In this document: positions 18,316-26,165 of the stretch, piece after piece
How the letters are laid out: each line of letters begins with the position of its first letter
How positions within the stretch are numbered: position 1 is the stretch's first letter
NCBI RefSeq assembly: GCF_009792895.1
Contig: NZ_WSSC01000001.1
Coordinates: 992,001-1,056,000 of the forward strand
Length of the DNA stretch: 64,000 nt
Direction of reading: 5' to 3'
Origin: Pigmentibacter ruber
Lineage (GTDB): Bacteria > Bdellovibrionota_B > Oligoflexia > Silvanigrellales > Silvanigrellaceae
The notes under the pieces: generated by a model
What the model was told of the DNA's origin: nothing
Databases searched by the model: none
What the model saw: only the letters and a program-made list of their open reading frames with translations
Made by a program: the position numbers and the translations under genes

Positions 18316-18457
18316 ATTTTCTCCAAATGCCTACCACGTTCTAATAAATTTGAATACAGATAAGGTAATATCAAAGCGTACGGAAATCCGAGCTATGATG
18401 ACATATAGAATGCCGTTGCGATGATGGCAACAAACAAGTTTAAGGAAAAAAGACTAA

Positions 18458-20119
18458 ATGCAAAATGGAATTCAAGAAGAAAGCAATTTGCAGAAAGAAA
18501 CAAAACAATTAGGAAGAGCAAGTTTTGGTGCTATGTTGGGCGTTTTGCTTTCGAGAGCTTCGGGGGTTTTAAGAACAGCCGTTGTTAATGCTACTTTTGG
18601 TTTATCGCATTCACTTGATGCTTTTAATACTGCTTTTCGTTTTCCGAACAGTTTAAGAGATTTATTAGCAGATGGCGCATTGTCAGCAGCATTTGTAAAG
18701 GTATTAGTAGACGAGAGAGCAAAAGGAAAAGAAGCTGAGAAAGAACTTATTCAAGTTATTATCGGTTTCTTTTTGTTTTTAACGTTGCTTATAGCATTTT
18801 TAACTATGATATTTTCTACACCTTTTATGCAATTAATTGGTGGAAATCAATTTAAAAATTCAGGAAATTTAGAGTTAGCATCTCAATTATTTAAAATCTT
18901 AGGATTTTATTTACCTCTTACCATGTTAAATGCTGTTGCAATGGGAGTTTTGTCAGTCCTTGGACAAACATTTCGTGCAATGAATAGTTCAGCTTTTTTA
19001 AATGTTGGAATCATTGCTTGTGCTGTTTGTTCCCCATTTTTAAGTCATTTCTCTATCAATCCAATCTATGCCATCGCTGTCGGTGCAATGTTGGGTGCAT
19101 TTTTTCAAATGATTTATCAGTACATCCCTCTTTATCACTTAGGACTATTAAAATTGCCAAGTTTTAATGTCTTGCATTGGATAAGATATAAACCATTACA
19201 TACTGTTTTAATATTGATGATTCCTAGGGGCATTGCTCAAGGTGCTTTAGTTATAGCTTTAATGATCAATACTTATTATGCAATTAGTATTGGCTCAGGT
19301 GTATTAAGTTATATTATTACTGCTATTACAATTATCCAAGTACCAATAGGATTGTTTGGTGTGGCAACGGGGTTTGCTGCGCATCCTATTCTAACTAAAG
19401 CAGTAAATGAAGGATTAAATAAAAAGTTTTCCAGTTTACTTACTGAAAGTTTAGAAACAGTACTATGGCTTGCTAGTATTACTACTTTAAGTTTTTCTTT
19501 ATTGATAGTTCCTTTTTATTCGGTGCTTTTTGAACACGGTAAAGTAACAAATTATGATACAATTCAAAATTCATTAGCAGTTTGTTCTTATTCAATAGGT
19601 ATTACTTTTGCTGCTGGTTCTAAAATATTATTAAATGCATATTATGCTATTAATTCTACTAAACAGATTATTTATAATGCATTTATTTATTTAATATTAA
19701 ACGCAACTTTAAGTTCAATTCTTGCCCCAAAATATGGAGTTATTGGTTTGGGCATTTCATACAGTACCTCTACTGCATTTGATTTTTTTCTTAATTACTA
19801 TTTTTTAAAGAAAAATTTTCAGAAAAAATACTTTGGCGATAATCCTTATATTGCAGGGGGAAAATATTTTAATTTTAAAATAATTGTGTTTGCCATACTT
19901 TCTTACCTTTTAGGTGCTTTAGGTATTTTTATGACTAATAAGTTTTGGAAAAATATTGAAAATATTCTTTTCTTTAAGAAGGATTTTTTGCTTAATTTTA
20001 GTTTTCTTACTATTGGTGGACTCATTATTCTTATATTAAGTTATTTATTTATTATAAGAATGGGTCCACACAATTTAAAAAATTTAGTTACTAAATTCAA
20101 AAAAAGGTTGATTCATTAA
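18458..20119 (+). CDS. murJ: lipid II flippase MurJ
   Basis: Flips lipid-linked peptidoglycan precursor across the inner membrane. The 553-residue protein has about 14 helices. The N-terminal region carries the MurJ hallmark of conserved basic residues in and after helix 1 (LLSRASGVLRTAVVNATFG) and AFNTAFRFPNSLRDLLADGA, GALSAAFVKV. The long N-terminal cytoplasmic tail of about 20 residues is usual. A possible ribosome site AAGGAA is 12 bases from the ATG, somewhat far. Transcribed divergently from alaS. Its TAA shares TTAA (20116-20119) with the stop of the convergent betB gene. Confidence 0.93.
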   Translation: MQNGIQEESNLQKETKQLGRASFGAMLGVLLSRASGVLRTAVVNATFGLSHSLDAFNTAFRFPNSLRDLLADGALSAAFVKVLVDERAKGKEAEKELIQVIIGFFLFLTLLIAFLTMIFSTPFMQLIGGNQFKNSGNLELASQLFKILGFYLPLTMLNAVAMGVLSVLGQTFRAMNSSAFLNVGIIACAVCSPFLSHFSINPIYAIAVGAMLGAFFQMIYQYIPLYHLGLLKLPSFNVLHWIRYKPLHTVLILMIPRGIAQGALVIALMINTYYAISIGSGVLSYIITAITIIQVPIGLFGVATGFAAHPILTKAVNEGLNKKFSSLLTESLETVLWLASITTLSFSLLIVPFYSVLFEHGKVTNYDTIQNSLAVCSYSIGITFAAGSKILLNAYYAINSTKQIIYNAFIYLILNATLSSILAPKYGVIGLGISYSTSTAFDFFLNYYFLKKNFQKKYFGDNPYIAGGKYFNFKIIVFAILSYLLGALGIFMTNKFWKNIENILFFKKDFLLNFSFLTIGGLIILILSYLFIIRMGPHNLKNLVTKFKKRLIH

Positions 20120-21519
20120 TTGTCTAATTCTACATACACAGTTTTTAGCTGTGTATAGTTATCAATAGCGGCAATGCCGTTTTCTTTTCCAAATCCTGAC
20201 GCTTTAAATCCACCAAATGGAATTTCAACAGGGCTTAAATTATAACTATTAATCCAACACATGCCAGCTTGAATTTGGTTTATGACTCTATGTGCGCGAT
20301 TTAAATCATTAGTTAAAATTCCGCAAGCTAGTCCATAAGCTGTATTATTTGCTCTTTCAATCACTTCATTTTCATTTTGAAATGAAAGAATTGACATGAC
20401 TGGGCCAAATATTTCATCCTTCACGATTGTCATATCATCATGACAATCAGTAAAAATTGTAGGTAACAAAAAGTTTCCATTTGCAAATTGGCTTTCACTT
20501 GGGCTCCATTCCGGAGCTTTGCCTCCATAAATTAATCTAGCTCCTTCTGATTTTCCTTTTTCAATATAACCCAATACTTTATTGAAATGCTCTTTTGAAA
20601 TAAGCGCACCTAGCTTAGTATTTTTATCATAAGGATCACCAACTTTTAGTTTCGATACTTTATTCAATAAATAATCTGTAAATTTATCTTTAACTTTTTG
20701 GTGAACGAAAACTCTTGTTGCATTTGTACAAATTTCTCCTTGATTATAAAAATTTGCATTAATTGCAATTTGTGCAGCTTTATCGATATCAAAATCATCG
20801 CAAATAATAAGGGGTGATTTACCACCTAATTCAAGACTGACATGTTTTAAATTATTTGCTGCATTTTGCATAACTCGTTTCCCAGTTGAGTAGGAACCAG
20901 TTAAAGAAATTTTTTGAATATCATTATGTAAACTTAAATATTCTCCAACTTCTCTTCCACCTTGAACAACTTGGAAAACGCCTTCAGGAATTCCAGCTTC
21001 AAGGAAAATTTCGTACAGTTTATTGGCACTCAGCGGAGTGAGTTCGGAAGGTTTAAAGATCATAGCATTACCGGCAGCTAGCGCAGGAGCAGCTTTCCAA
21101 CAAGCAATTTGGAAAGGATAATTCCACGCACCAATTCCTGCGCAAATGCCTATTGGCTCTTTTCTTGTGTATGCAAAAGATTTTCCAAGTTGAACGTGAT
21201 CTCCATGAATGCTTGGAGCTAATCCTGCAAAATACTCTAAAGACTCAGCTGCGCTAGGGAAGTCTACTTCAAGAGCTTCAGTGATAGGTTTACCAGTGTC
21301 CAACACTTCTATTTGTGCAAGTTCGTGCGTGCGAGATCTAATAATACTTGCTGCTCTATTTAGTATCTTTGCTCTTTGCAATCCTGTAAATGTTGACCAT
21401 GTTTTAAAACCAATTTTTGCTTTTTGAATAGCACTCTCAATTTCATAATTTTGAGTGATTTCAATATCACAAATTTTCTTACCAGTGGAGGGAGAGTAGT
21501 TAGAAAAAGTCTTTTGCAT
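20116..21519 (-). CDS. betB: betaine-aldehyde dehydrogenase
   Basis: NAD-dependent oxidation of betaine aldehyde to glycine betaine, an osmoprotectant. The 467-residue protein aligns along its full length with E. coli BetB: GIGAWNYPFQIACWKAAP, GNAMIFKPSELTPL, catalytic Glu in SLELGGKSP (E230) and Cys in GEICTNATRV (C264), DEIFGPVMSIL and GICWINS-like AGMCWINSYN. I chose the ATG at 21519 because AAAGGAAG precedes it; an in-frame ATG five codons upstream lacks a ribosome site. No choline dehydrogenase or transporter is adjacent, so betaine aldehyde must be made or imported by genes elsewhere. Related aldehyde substrates are possible. Confidence 0.88.
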   Translation of the reverse strand: MQKTFSNYSPSTGKKICDIEITQNYEIESAIQKAKIGFKTWSTFTGLQRAKILNRAASIIRSRTHELAQIEVLDTGKPITEALEVDFPSAAESLEYFAGLAPSIHGDHVQLGKSFAYTRKEPIGICAGIGAWNYPFQIACWKAAPALAAGNAMIFKPSELTPLSANKLYEIFLEAGIPEGVFQVVQGGREVGEYLSLHNDIQKISLTGSYSTGKRVMQNAANNLKHVSLELGGKSPLIICDDFDIDKAAQIAINANFYNQGEICTNATRVFVHQKVKDKFTDYLLNKVSKLKVGDPYDKNTKLGALISKEHFNKVLGYIEKGKSEGARLIYGGKAPEWSPSESQFANGNFLLPTIFTDCHDDMTIVKDEIFGPVMSILSFQNENEVIERANNTAYGLACGILTNDLNRAHRVINQIQAGMCWINSYNLSPVEIPFGGFKASGFGKENGIAAIDNYTQLKTVYVELDN

Positions 21520-21605
21520 TTTACTTCCTTTCATGTTAAGTGGAAGTTCTAAGTAACATATTTTAAAAGTATTTAAAAGCAGCGAATTTTAAATAAATAT
21601 TTTGG

Positions 21606-22664
21606 TTACTTTAGCTTTTTAAAAAAATTATCTATATTATTGTAATAATCTTTGATAAAAAAATTATTTTTTTCAAGCCAGTTAAAATTATAATAGGTAT
21701 TTGTATATCTCTCGCCAGAATCACAAAGCAAAGTTACAATCGAACCTTCTTCTTTTTTCTTTTGCATTTGTTTTATGATTTCAATGACACCACAAAAATT
21801 TGTACCAGTTGAAGGCCCTCTCTTGTAATCTAAAAAATCTGCAAGGTAGTGCATTGCTGCAATAGAAGCAGAATCCGGAATTTTTAGCATTTGATCTATA
21901 ATTTCTTTGATAAATGACTTTTCCACCCTTGGTCTACCAATTCCTTCAATTTTAGAGGAAAAATTTGTTTCAAAGTCAGCAGGAACTTTATTATGATAAA
22001 AATCATAAAAAACTGAATGCTCAGGATCTACTACGCAAACTTGTGTATCAAGCGATTTATAACGAATATATCTTCCAATTGTTGCACTAGTACCACCAGT
22101 TCCGGCACCAATAACAATCCATTTTGGAATGGAAAAGCGCTCATTTTTCATTTGTGCGAAAATGGCTTCAGCAATATTATTATTACCTCGCCAATCGGTT
22201 GCTTTTTCTGCATATAAAAATTGATTCATGAAATAAGAATTTTTATTTTTTGCTAATTTAATTGCTTCATTAGAAACTTCAGTTGAATTTTTTACCAAAT
22301 GACAATAACCACCATAAAATTCAATTTTTGCAATTTTTTCTTTTGAAGTATTTTCAGGCATAACTGCAATAAATTTAAGACCAAGCATTTTAGCAAAATA
22401 GGCTTCAGAAACAGCCGTAGATCCTGAAGAAGACTCTATTACGGTTGTTTTTTCATTTAAGTAACCATTACATAGAGCATACAAAAATAAAGATCTTGCT
22501 AAACGATGCTTCAAGCTTCCTGTAGGATGGGCTGATTCGTCTTTAAAATAAAGATCAATATTTTTTAATTGGGGAATAGAAATTTTAAATAAATGTGTAT
22601 CTGATGAACGGTTAAAATCAGCTTCTATCTTTTTTACTGCTTCTTTTAGCCAAGAATTATTCAT
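21606..22664 (-). CDS. PLP-dependent cysteine synthase-family enzyme (Cds1-like desulfhydrase)
   Basis: A 352-residue fold-type II PLP enzyme. The PLP lysine is K52 in HPTGSLKHRLAR, and the phosphate-binding loop is GAGTGGTSATIGRY. ESSSGSTAVSEAYFAKM is the substrate loop in place of the usual SGNTG. The sequence around the lysine matches the group that includes mycobacterial Cds1 (L-cysteine desulfhydrase), which releases sulfide, pyruvate and ammonia from cysteine, rather than CysK. AAAGG precedes the ATG. It lies 86 bases upstream of betB on the same strand and could be co-transcribed, but the two have no obvious metabolic link. Confidence 0.78.
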   Translation of the reverse strand: MNNSWLKEAVKKIEADFNRSSDTHLFKISIPQLKNIDLYFKDESAHPTGSLKHRLARSLFLYALCNGYLNEKTTVIESSSGSTAVSEAYFAKMLGLKFIAVMPENTSKEKIAKIEFYGGYCHLVKNSTEVSNEAIKLAKNKNSYFMNQFLYAEKATDWRGNNNIAEAIFAQMKNERFSIPKWIVIGAGTGGTSATIGRYIRYKSLDTQVCVVDPEHSVFYDFYHNKVPADFETNFSSKIEGIGRPRVEKSFIKEIIDQMLKIPDSASIAAMHYLADFLDYKRGPSTGTNFCGVIEIIKQMQKKKEEGSIVTLLCDSGERYTNTYYNFNWLEKNNFFIKDYYNNIDNFFKKLK

Positions 22665-22735
22665 AACTAAACCTTTCTAATTAATCTCTAAAAATAGAAC
22701 TAATCTTAAAAATAAGTTTTGACAAGAATTTATCT

Positions 22736-23758
22736 TTAATTTTTAAAACTTAAAGAATTAAAAATATTTGTAAATTCAAAATTCTTCTGATTTTTAATGC
22801 CAGAACAAATTTTTAAGTTGAGATTTTTAGAACAACTTTTGTCTCGTTCAAGTGACCACATCCTTATTTCAGAAAGATTTAGTTTTTTATTTTCAAAAAT
22901 TAAATTTTTTGCATCTTGAATTGTAAAAACTTCATTTTTTAAATCATTAATTCCAATCATAGGAGTAATTGAAATTAAATTTAGTATATTTTCTTTTTTT
23001 ATTTTTTTATTTATCTTAAGTAAAAAAAGTAAAGAATTATTTAATGCAGATAGTGAATATTTTAACATATTTCCGTTTAATTCTTCTGAGTAGTTCATTG
23101 TTAATAAATTAACGGTGAATTGAATATTGTTATTTTTTAAATCGAGTAATAATTTTTTTGTAGTAGAATTAAGACCTGTCGGCATGATAGGAATTGTTAT
23201 CGATATTTTTAAATTTTGATAAATTCTTTGCAAATCTTTAAGAGCAATAATTAATTTTCTTAATGCAACTTTATTGGTTAAAATTCTTCCTTCAAGGTCA
23301 AAATCAAGTCCAATTGGACGATATAGTTTGATAATTTTTTCATAACTTTGGAATAGATCATTGGGACTTTTGCATTTGATTGATAAATCCTTTCCATCTT
23401 GTCCGCCAAATGAAATGTAATAAGCAATATTTGTAGATTTAATATCCTTTAAAAGTTCGAGGATTTCTGTATTGTCTATTCTATTACTTTTTAAACCATC
23501 CCAGGCAGGGAGACATTTGTCAGCATCTTGAATAAAAGCCAGTGTTATGTATTTTAAACTATTTTTTTTAATGATTTCTTTTAATGATAAATCATCTTTT
23601 TTTTCAAGATATTCAGTAAATTCAGCATAAGGATTAAATATAGTTTTTGAAATTGATTGTGAAAATGAATTAGAAGAATAAAAAAGATAGCTAATAGTAA
23701 AAATGACATATAATAAATTAAATTTATGTTTAAATTGATTTGAAAATTTATATCTCAT
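22736..23758 (-). CDS. secreted GH18-like glycoside hydrolase or carbohydrate-binding protein
   Basis: About 340 residues with an N-terminal signal or anchor (hydrophobic residues 15-33). The body follows a TIM-barrel pattern: YITLAFIQDADK, IAYYISFGGQDGKD, then GLDFDLEG. That last is the GH18 motif DxxDxDxE with the first Asp replaced by Ile, while the two later Asp and the catalytic Glu (about D152, D154, E156) remain. TVNLLTMNY is the usual strand-6 MxY region. It may cut or bind an N-acetylglucosamine polymer. I prefer the ATG at 23758, one base after the stop of the response-regulator gene, over a TTG at 23773. Coupling to that gene ties it to the polysaccharide locus. Confidence 0.7.
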   Translation of the reverse strand: MRYKFSNQFKHKFNLLYVIFTISYLFYSSNSFSQSISKTIFNPYAEFTEYLEKKDDLSLKEIIKKNSLKYITLAFIQDADKCLPAWDGLKSNRIDNTEILELLKDIKSTNIAYYISFGGQDGKDLSIKCKSPNDLFQSYEKIIKLYRPIGLDFDLEGRILTNKVALRKLIIALKDLQRIYQNLKISITIPIMPTGLNSTTKKLLLDLKNNNIQFTVNLLTMNYSEELNGNMLKYSLSALNNSLLFLLKINKKIKKENILNLISITPMIGINDLKNEVFTIQDAKNLIFENKKLNLSEIRMWSLERDKSCSKNLNLKICSGIKNQKNFEFTNIFNSLSFKN

Positions 23759-23759
23759 T

Positions 23760-24689
23760 TTAGTAATTACCAACTAATATTTTTGCCATTGTATTTATAG
23801 TTGCAGAAATTTTATTATCTTTGCTTGTTTTTGTATAATAAAAAACATTTTTAAATGCTGTATTAAATGAGTTTCTAATTAAAAACATTGAGGAATAAAT
23901 TTGATTTCCTTCATTTGTACTAAATAAAACATCTGGGTCATCAAAAAAAAGAATATAGCTATTTAATTCAAAAGTTAGCATTCTTTTCATATCAAAAATG
24001 ACTGAAGATAACTCCTCTAAATAAGGTAACCGAGAAATTAATGATGGTTTTATTTGCAAAAAAACAATTTTTCCTTCAGCAAATACTTCCAATGGAATTT
24101 CAATATTTTTAAAAAAATGTTTGCCATCCAATAAAGAAAGAATTAAAATATTTTCTCCCTTTTTATAGTAATCTAGTATTTCTCTTTTTATTTCCATATC
24201 TTTTTCAGATGTATTAAATCCGATAAATACTTGACATTTTCCGTCATTACTATTAATTCTATTGTTTAAAATATTTAGTAAATTTTTTACATCATTTGAA
24301 ACTTGCAGAATATCAATTGGCTTTGGCATGTACTTAGTAGCCCCAAGTTCATTAGCCCTTCTTCTAGTACTTTCTTCTTTGTCACCACTCACACAAATAA
24401 TAGGAATTGAGGATAAAATTGGATGTGCACGAAAAAAACTTAGAATTTCAAATCCATCAATATTTGGCATATTGAGATCAAGTAAAATTAAATTAGGTTC
24501 TTCTTTTTCAGCAATAACCATTGCATTTGTGCCAGAAAGTTCACTGATAACCTTAAAATGTTTTGAAAGTGCTTTTGAAATAATTTTTTGTGAAACTTCA
24601 TCATCGTCTATGTACAAAATTTTTTTCTTTTCAATATTTTCATCAGGTTTTTTTTCGATTGTTAAATCAAGTTGCTGGCTTTCACTCAT
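23760..24689 (-). CDS. response regulator with an unknown C-terminal domain
   Basis: A 309-residue cytoplasmic protein. Residues 22-135 form a receiver domain with the acidic pocket D28-D30, phospho-acceptor D71 (LLDLNMP), S101 and K123 (MPKP). The C-terminal 170 residues are not a DNA-binding, GGDEF or HD domain that I recognise; they contain alternating helices and strands (NILILSLLDGK, KIVFLQIKPSL, NSYILFFDDPDVLF). Output is therefore probably by protein contact or an unknown activity. AAAGG precedes the ATG. It is coupled to the GH18-like gene and divergent from the GT2 synthase operon. No histidine kinase is adjacent, but an HPt protein sits at the other end of the locus. Confidence 0.82.
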   Translation of the reverse strand: MSESQQLDLTIEKKPDENIEKKKILYIDDDEVSQKIISKALSKHFKVISELSGTNAMVIAEKEEPNLILLDLNMPNIDGFEILSFFRAHPILSSIPIICVSGDKEESTRRRANELGATKYMPKPIDILQVSNDVKNLLNILNNRINSNDGKCQVFIGFNTSEKDMEIKREILDYYKKGENILILSLLDGKHFFKNIEIPLEVFAEGKIVFLQIKPSLISRLPYLEELSSVIFDMKRMLTFELNSYILFFDDPDVLFSTNEGNQIYSSMFLIRNSFNTAFKNVFYYTKTSKDNKISATINTMAKILVGNY

Positions 24690-24842
24690 CAGTTAAATCC
24701 TTTAATTAGTAAATATTTTACTAAATTTTTTACATTTAATATCCGTGTCAAATTTATTTTACTAAGAATTATATGCCTATTCCTATTATTTTCTATGTCT
24801 CGATAAGAGTATGCGGGAATGTTTAATCAATAGGTATGTAAT
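24690..24842. promoter_or_regulatory. divergent promoter region of the polysaccharide locus
   Basis: 153 AT-rich bases between the response-regulator/GH18-like pair (minus) and the GT2 operon (plus). Both promoters should lie here. I could not fix -35 and -10 boxes with confidence. The plus-strand ribosome site is AGG, eight bases before ATG. Confidence 0.4.
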
Positions 24843-26165
24843 ATGGTAAGAAAAAACATTTTAAAAGTGAAAGATAAAGAGCTATTTTTCATTGTTGTTA
24901 TTGTCTTACTAATTTGTACTTTTTGCATATTTGTTTTATTTAAAAGTTATGATTTTTCTAAATTAACAGGTGTAGAACTTGGTTTCTTTTATGCAATGCG
25001 AGTTTATTTACTTTTTCTGTTTGTAAGATTACTTGGCCACTTGTTTTTTAGTTTTGCAAATCATTTTTTTGCCAAAACTATTGATAAACTAGATTACTAT
25101 CCTTTAGTTACGGTGATTATTCCTTGTTTTAATGAAGAAAAAGTTATAAATAATGCTGCAAAATCAATTTTAAGCATGAGTTATCCAAATATTGAAATAT
25201 TGATTGTTGACGATGGTTCGTCAGATTCCACTATTGAAGTTGTCTCTTTACTAGAAAAAAAAGGACGAATTCGTGCCATCCATCAAGAAAATGCAGGTAA
25301 AGCAGCAGCTCTAAATAGAGCTGTTAGTGAAGCCCATGGAGATTATGTTCTTTGTATGGATGCAGATAGCGTATTGAATACAGAAGCAATCGAAGTTGGA
25401 ATTAAATACTTTGAGCATGATGCTAAAGTTGCAGCTGTAGCAGGTAGTGTTGAAATTGGTAACGTTCATAATGCGATTACCTCTTTTCAAAAACTAGAAT
25501 ATATCTCTGGTCTTAATTTATTCAAAGTTGCACAGTCATTTTTAGGAAGTGTTATTGTTATCCCAGGTCCTATTGGCTTATTTCGGAAAGATATTTTACT
25601 TGAAGTGGGTGGTTATCACTCAAATACTTTTGCTGAAGATTGTGAATTAACTATCAGACTTTTAATGGCTGGTTACAAAACTGTTTATGATGCAAAAATG
25701 GTGGCTGTTACTGAAGCTCCAGATGACTTTAATTCATTAATTTCTCAACGCTATCGTTGGAACAGGGGAATTGTTCAGGCAATTAGAGAAAATATTATTT
25801 GGTTATTTTTACCCTATAAAAGCTTAAAAAATTTTTTTATCATTATTTACATGATTTTAGAATCAATATTTATTCCGGTAGCCAATTTTGGTTTTGGGAT
25901 GTTTTCCATAGCTTATACGTTAATTCATAGTTCAGAAAATTTTGTTGGTTATTTCTTTTTTCAACTTGTTATACTGGATATAATTGTTACCTTATTTTGT
26001 ATTGTGACAGAAAAAAGATCTTATTCTTTACTTTTCTATTCTGCCATTAATCGAATTACATATTCGTTTTCCTTAGAAGTGGTAAGATTTTTTTCAATTC
26101 TTGACGAGTTTCTCAAACTCCCAATGAATTGGGCAAAATTGGAACGCAAAGGAATGGATCAATGA
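24843..26165 (+). CDS. processive GT2 polysaccharide synthase (PgaC/NodC-like)
   Basis: A 440-residue inner-membrane glycosyltransferase, nearly the length of E. coli PgaC. Two N-terminal helices (14-34, 48-75), a GT2 domain (about 85-310) and two to three C-terminal helices. The catalytic set is complete: DD at 123-124 (VDDGSSD), DAD at 173-175, ED at 265-266, and QRYRW at 302-306, the mark of processive synthases. Such enzymes polymerise a UDP-sugar, often GlcNAc, while exporting the chain through the membrane. No PilZ domain is present, so any cyclic-di-GMP control would need a partner. It starts the three-gene operon and overlaps the next gene by ATGA. Confidence 0.88.
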   Translation: MVRKNILKVKDKELFFIVVIVLLICTFCIFVLFKSYDFSKLTGVELGFFYAMRVYLLFLFVRLLGHLFFSFANHFFAKTIDKLDYYPLVTVIIPCFNEEKVINNAAKSILSMSYPNIEILIVDDGSSDSTIEVVSLLEKKGRIRAIHQENAGKAAALNRAVSEAHGDYVLCMDADSVLNTEAIEVGIKYFEHDAKVAAVAGSVEIGNVHNAITSFQKLEYISGLNLFKVAQSFLGSVIVIPGPIGLFRKDILLEVGGYHSNTFAEDCELTIRLLMAGYKTVYDAKMVAVTEAPDDFNSLISQRYRWNRGIVQAIRENIIWLFLPYKSLKNFFIIIYMILESIFIPVANFGFGMFSIAYTLIHSSENFVGYFFFQLVILDIIVTLFCIVTEKRSYSLLFYSAINRITYSFSLEVVRFFSILDEFLKLPMNWAKLERKGMDQ

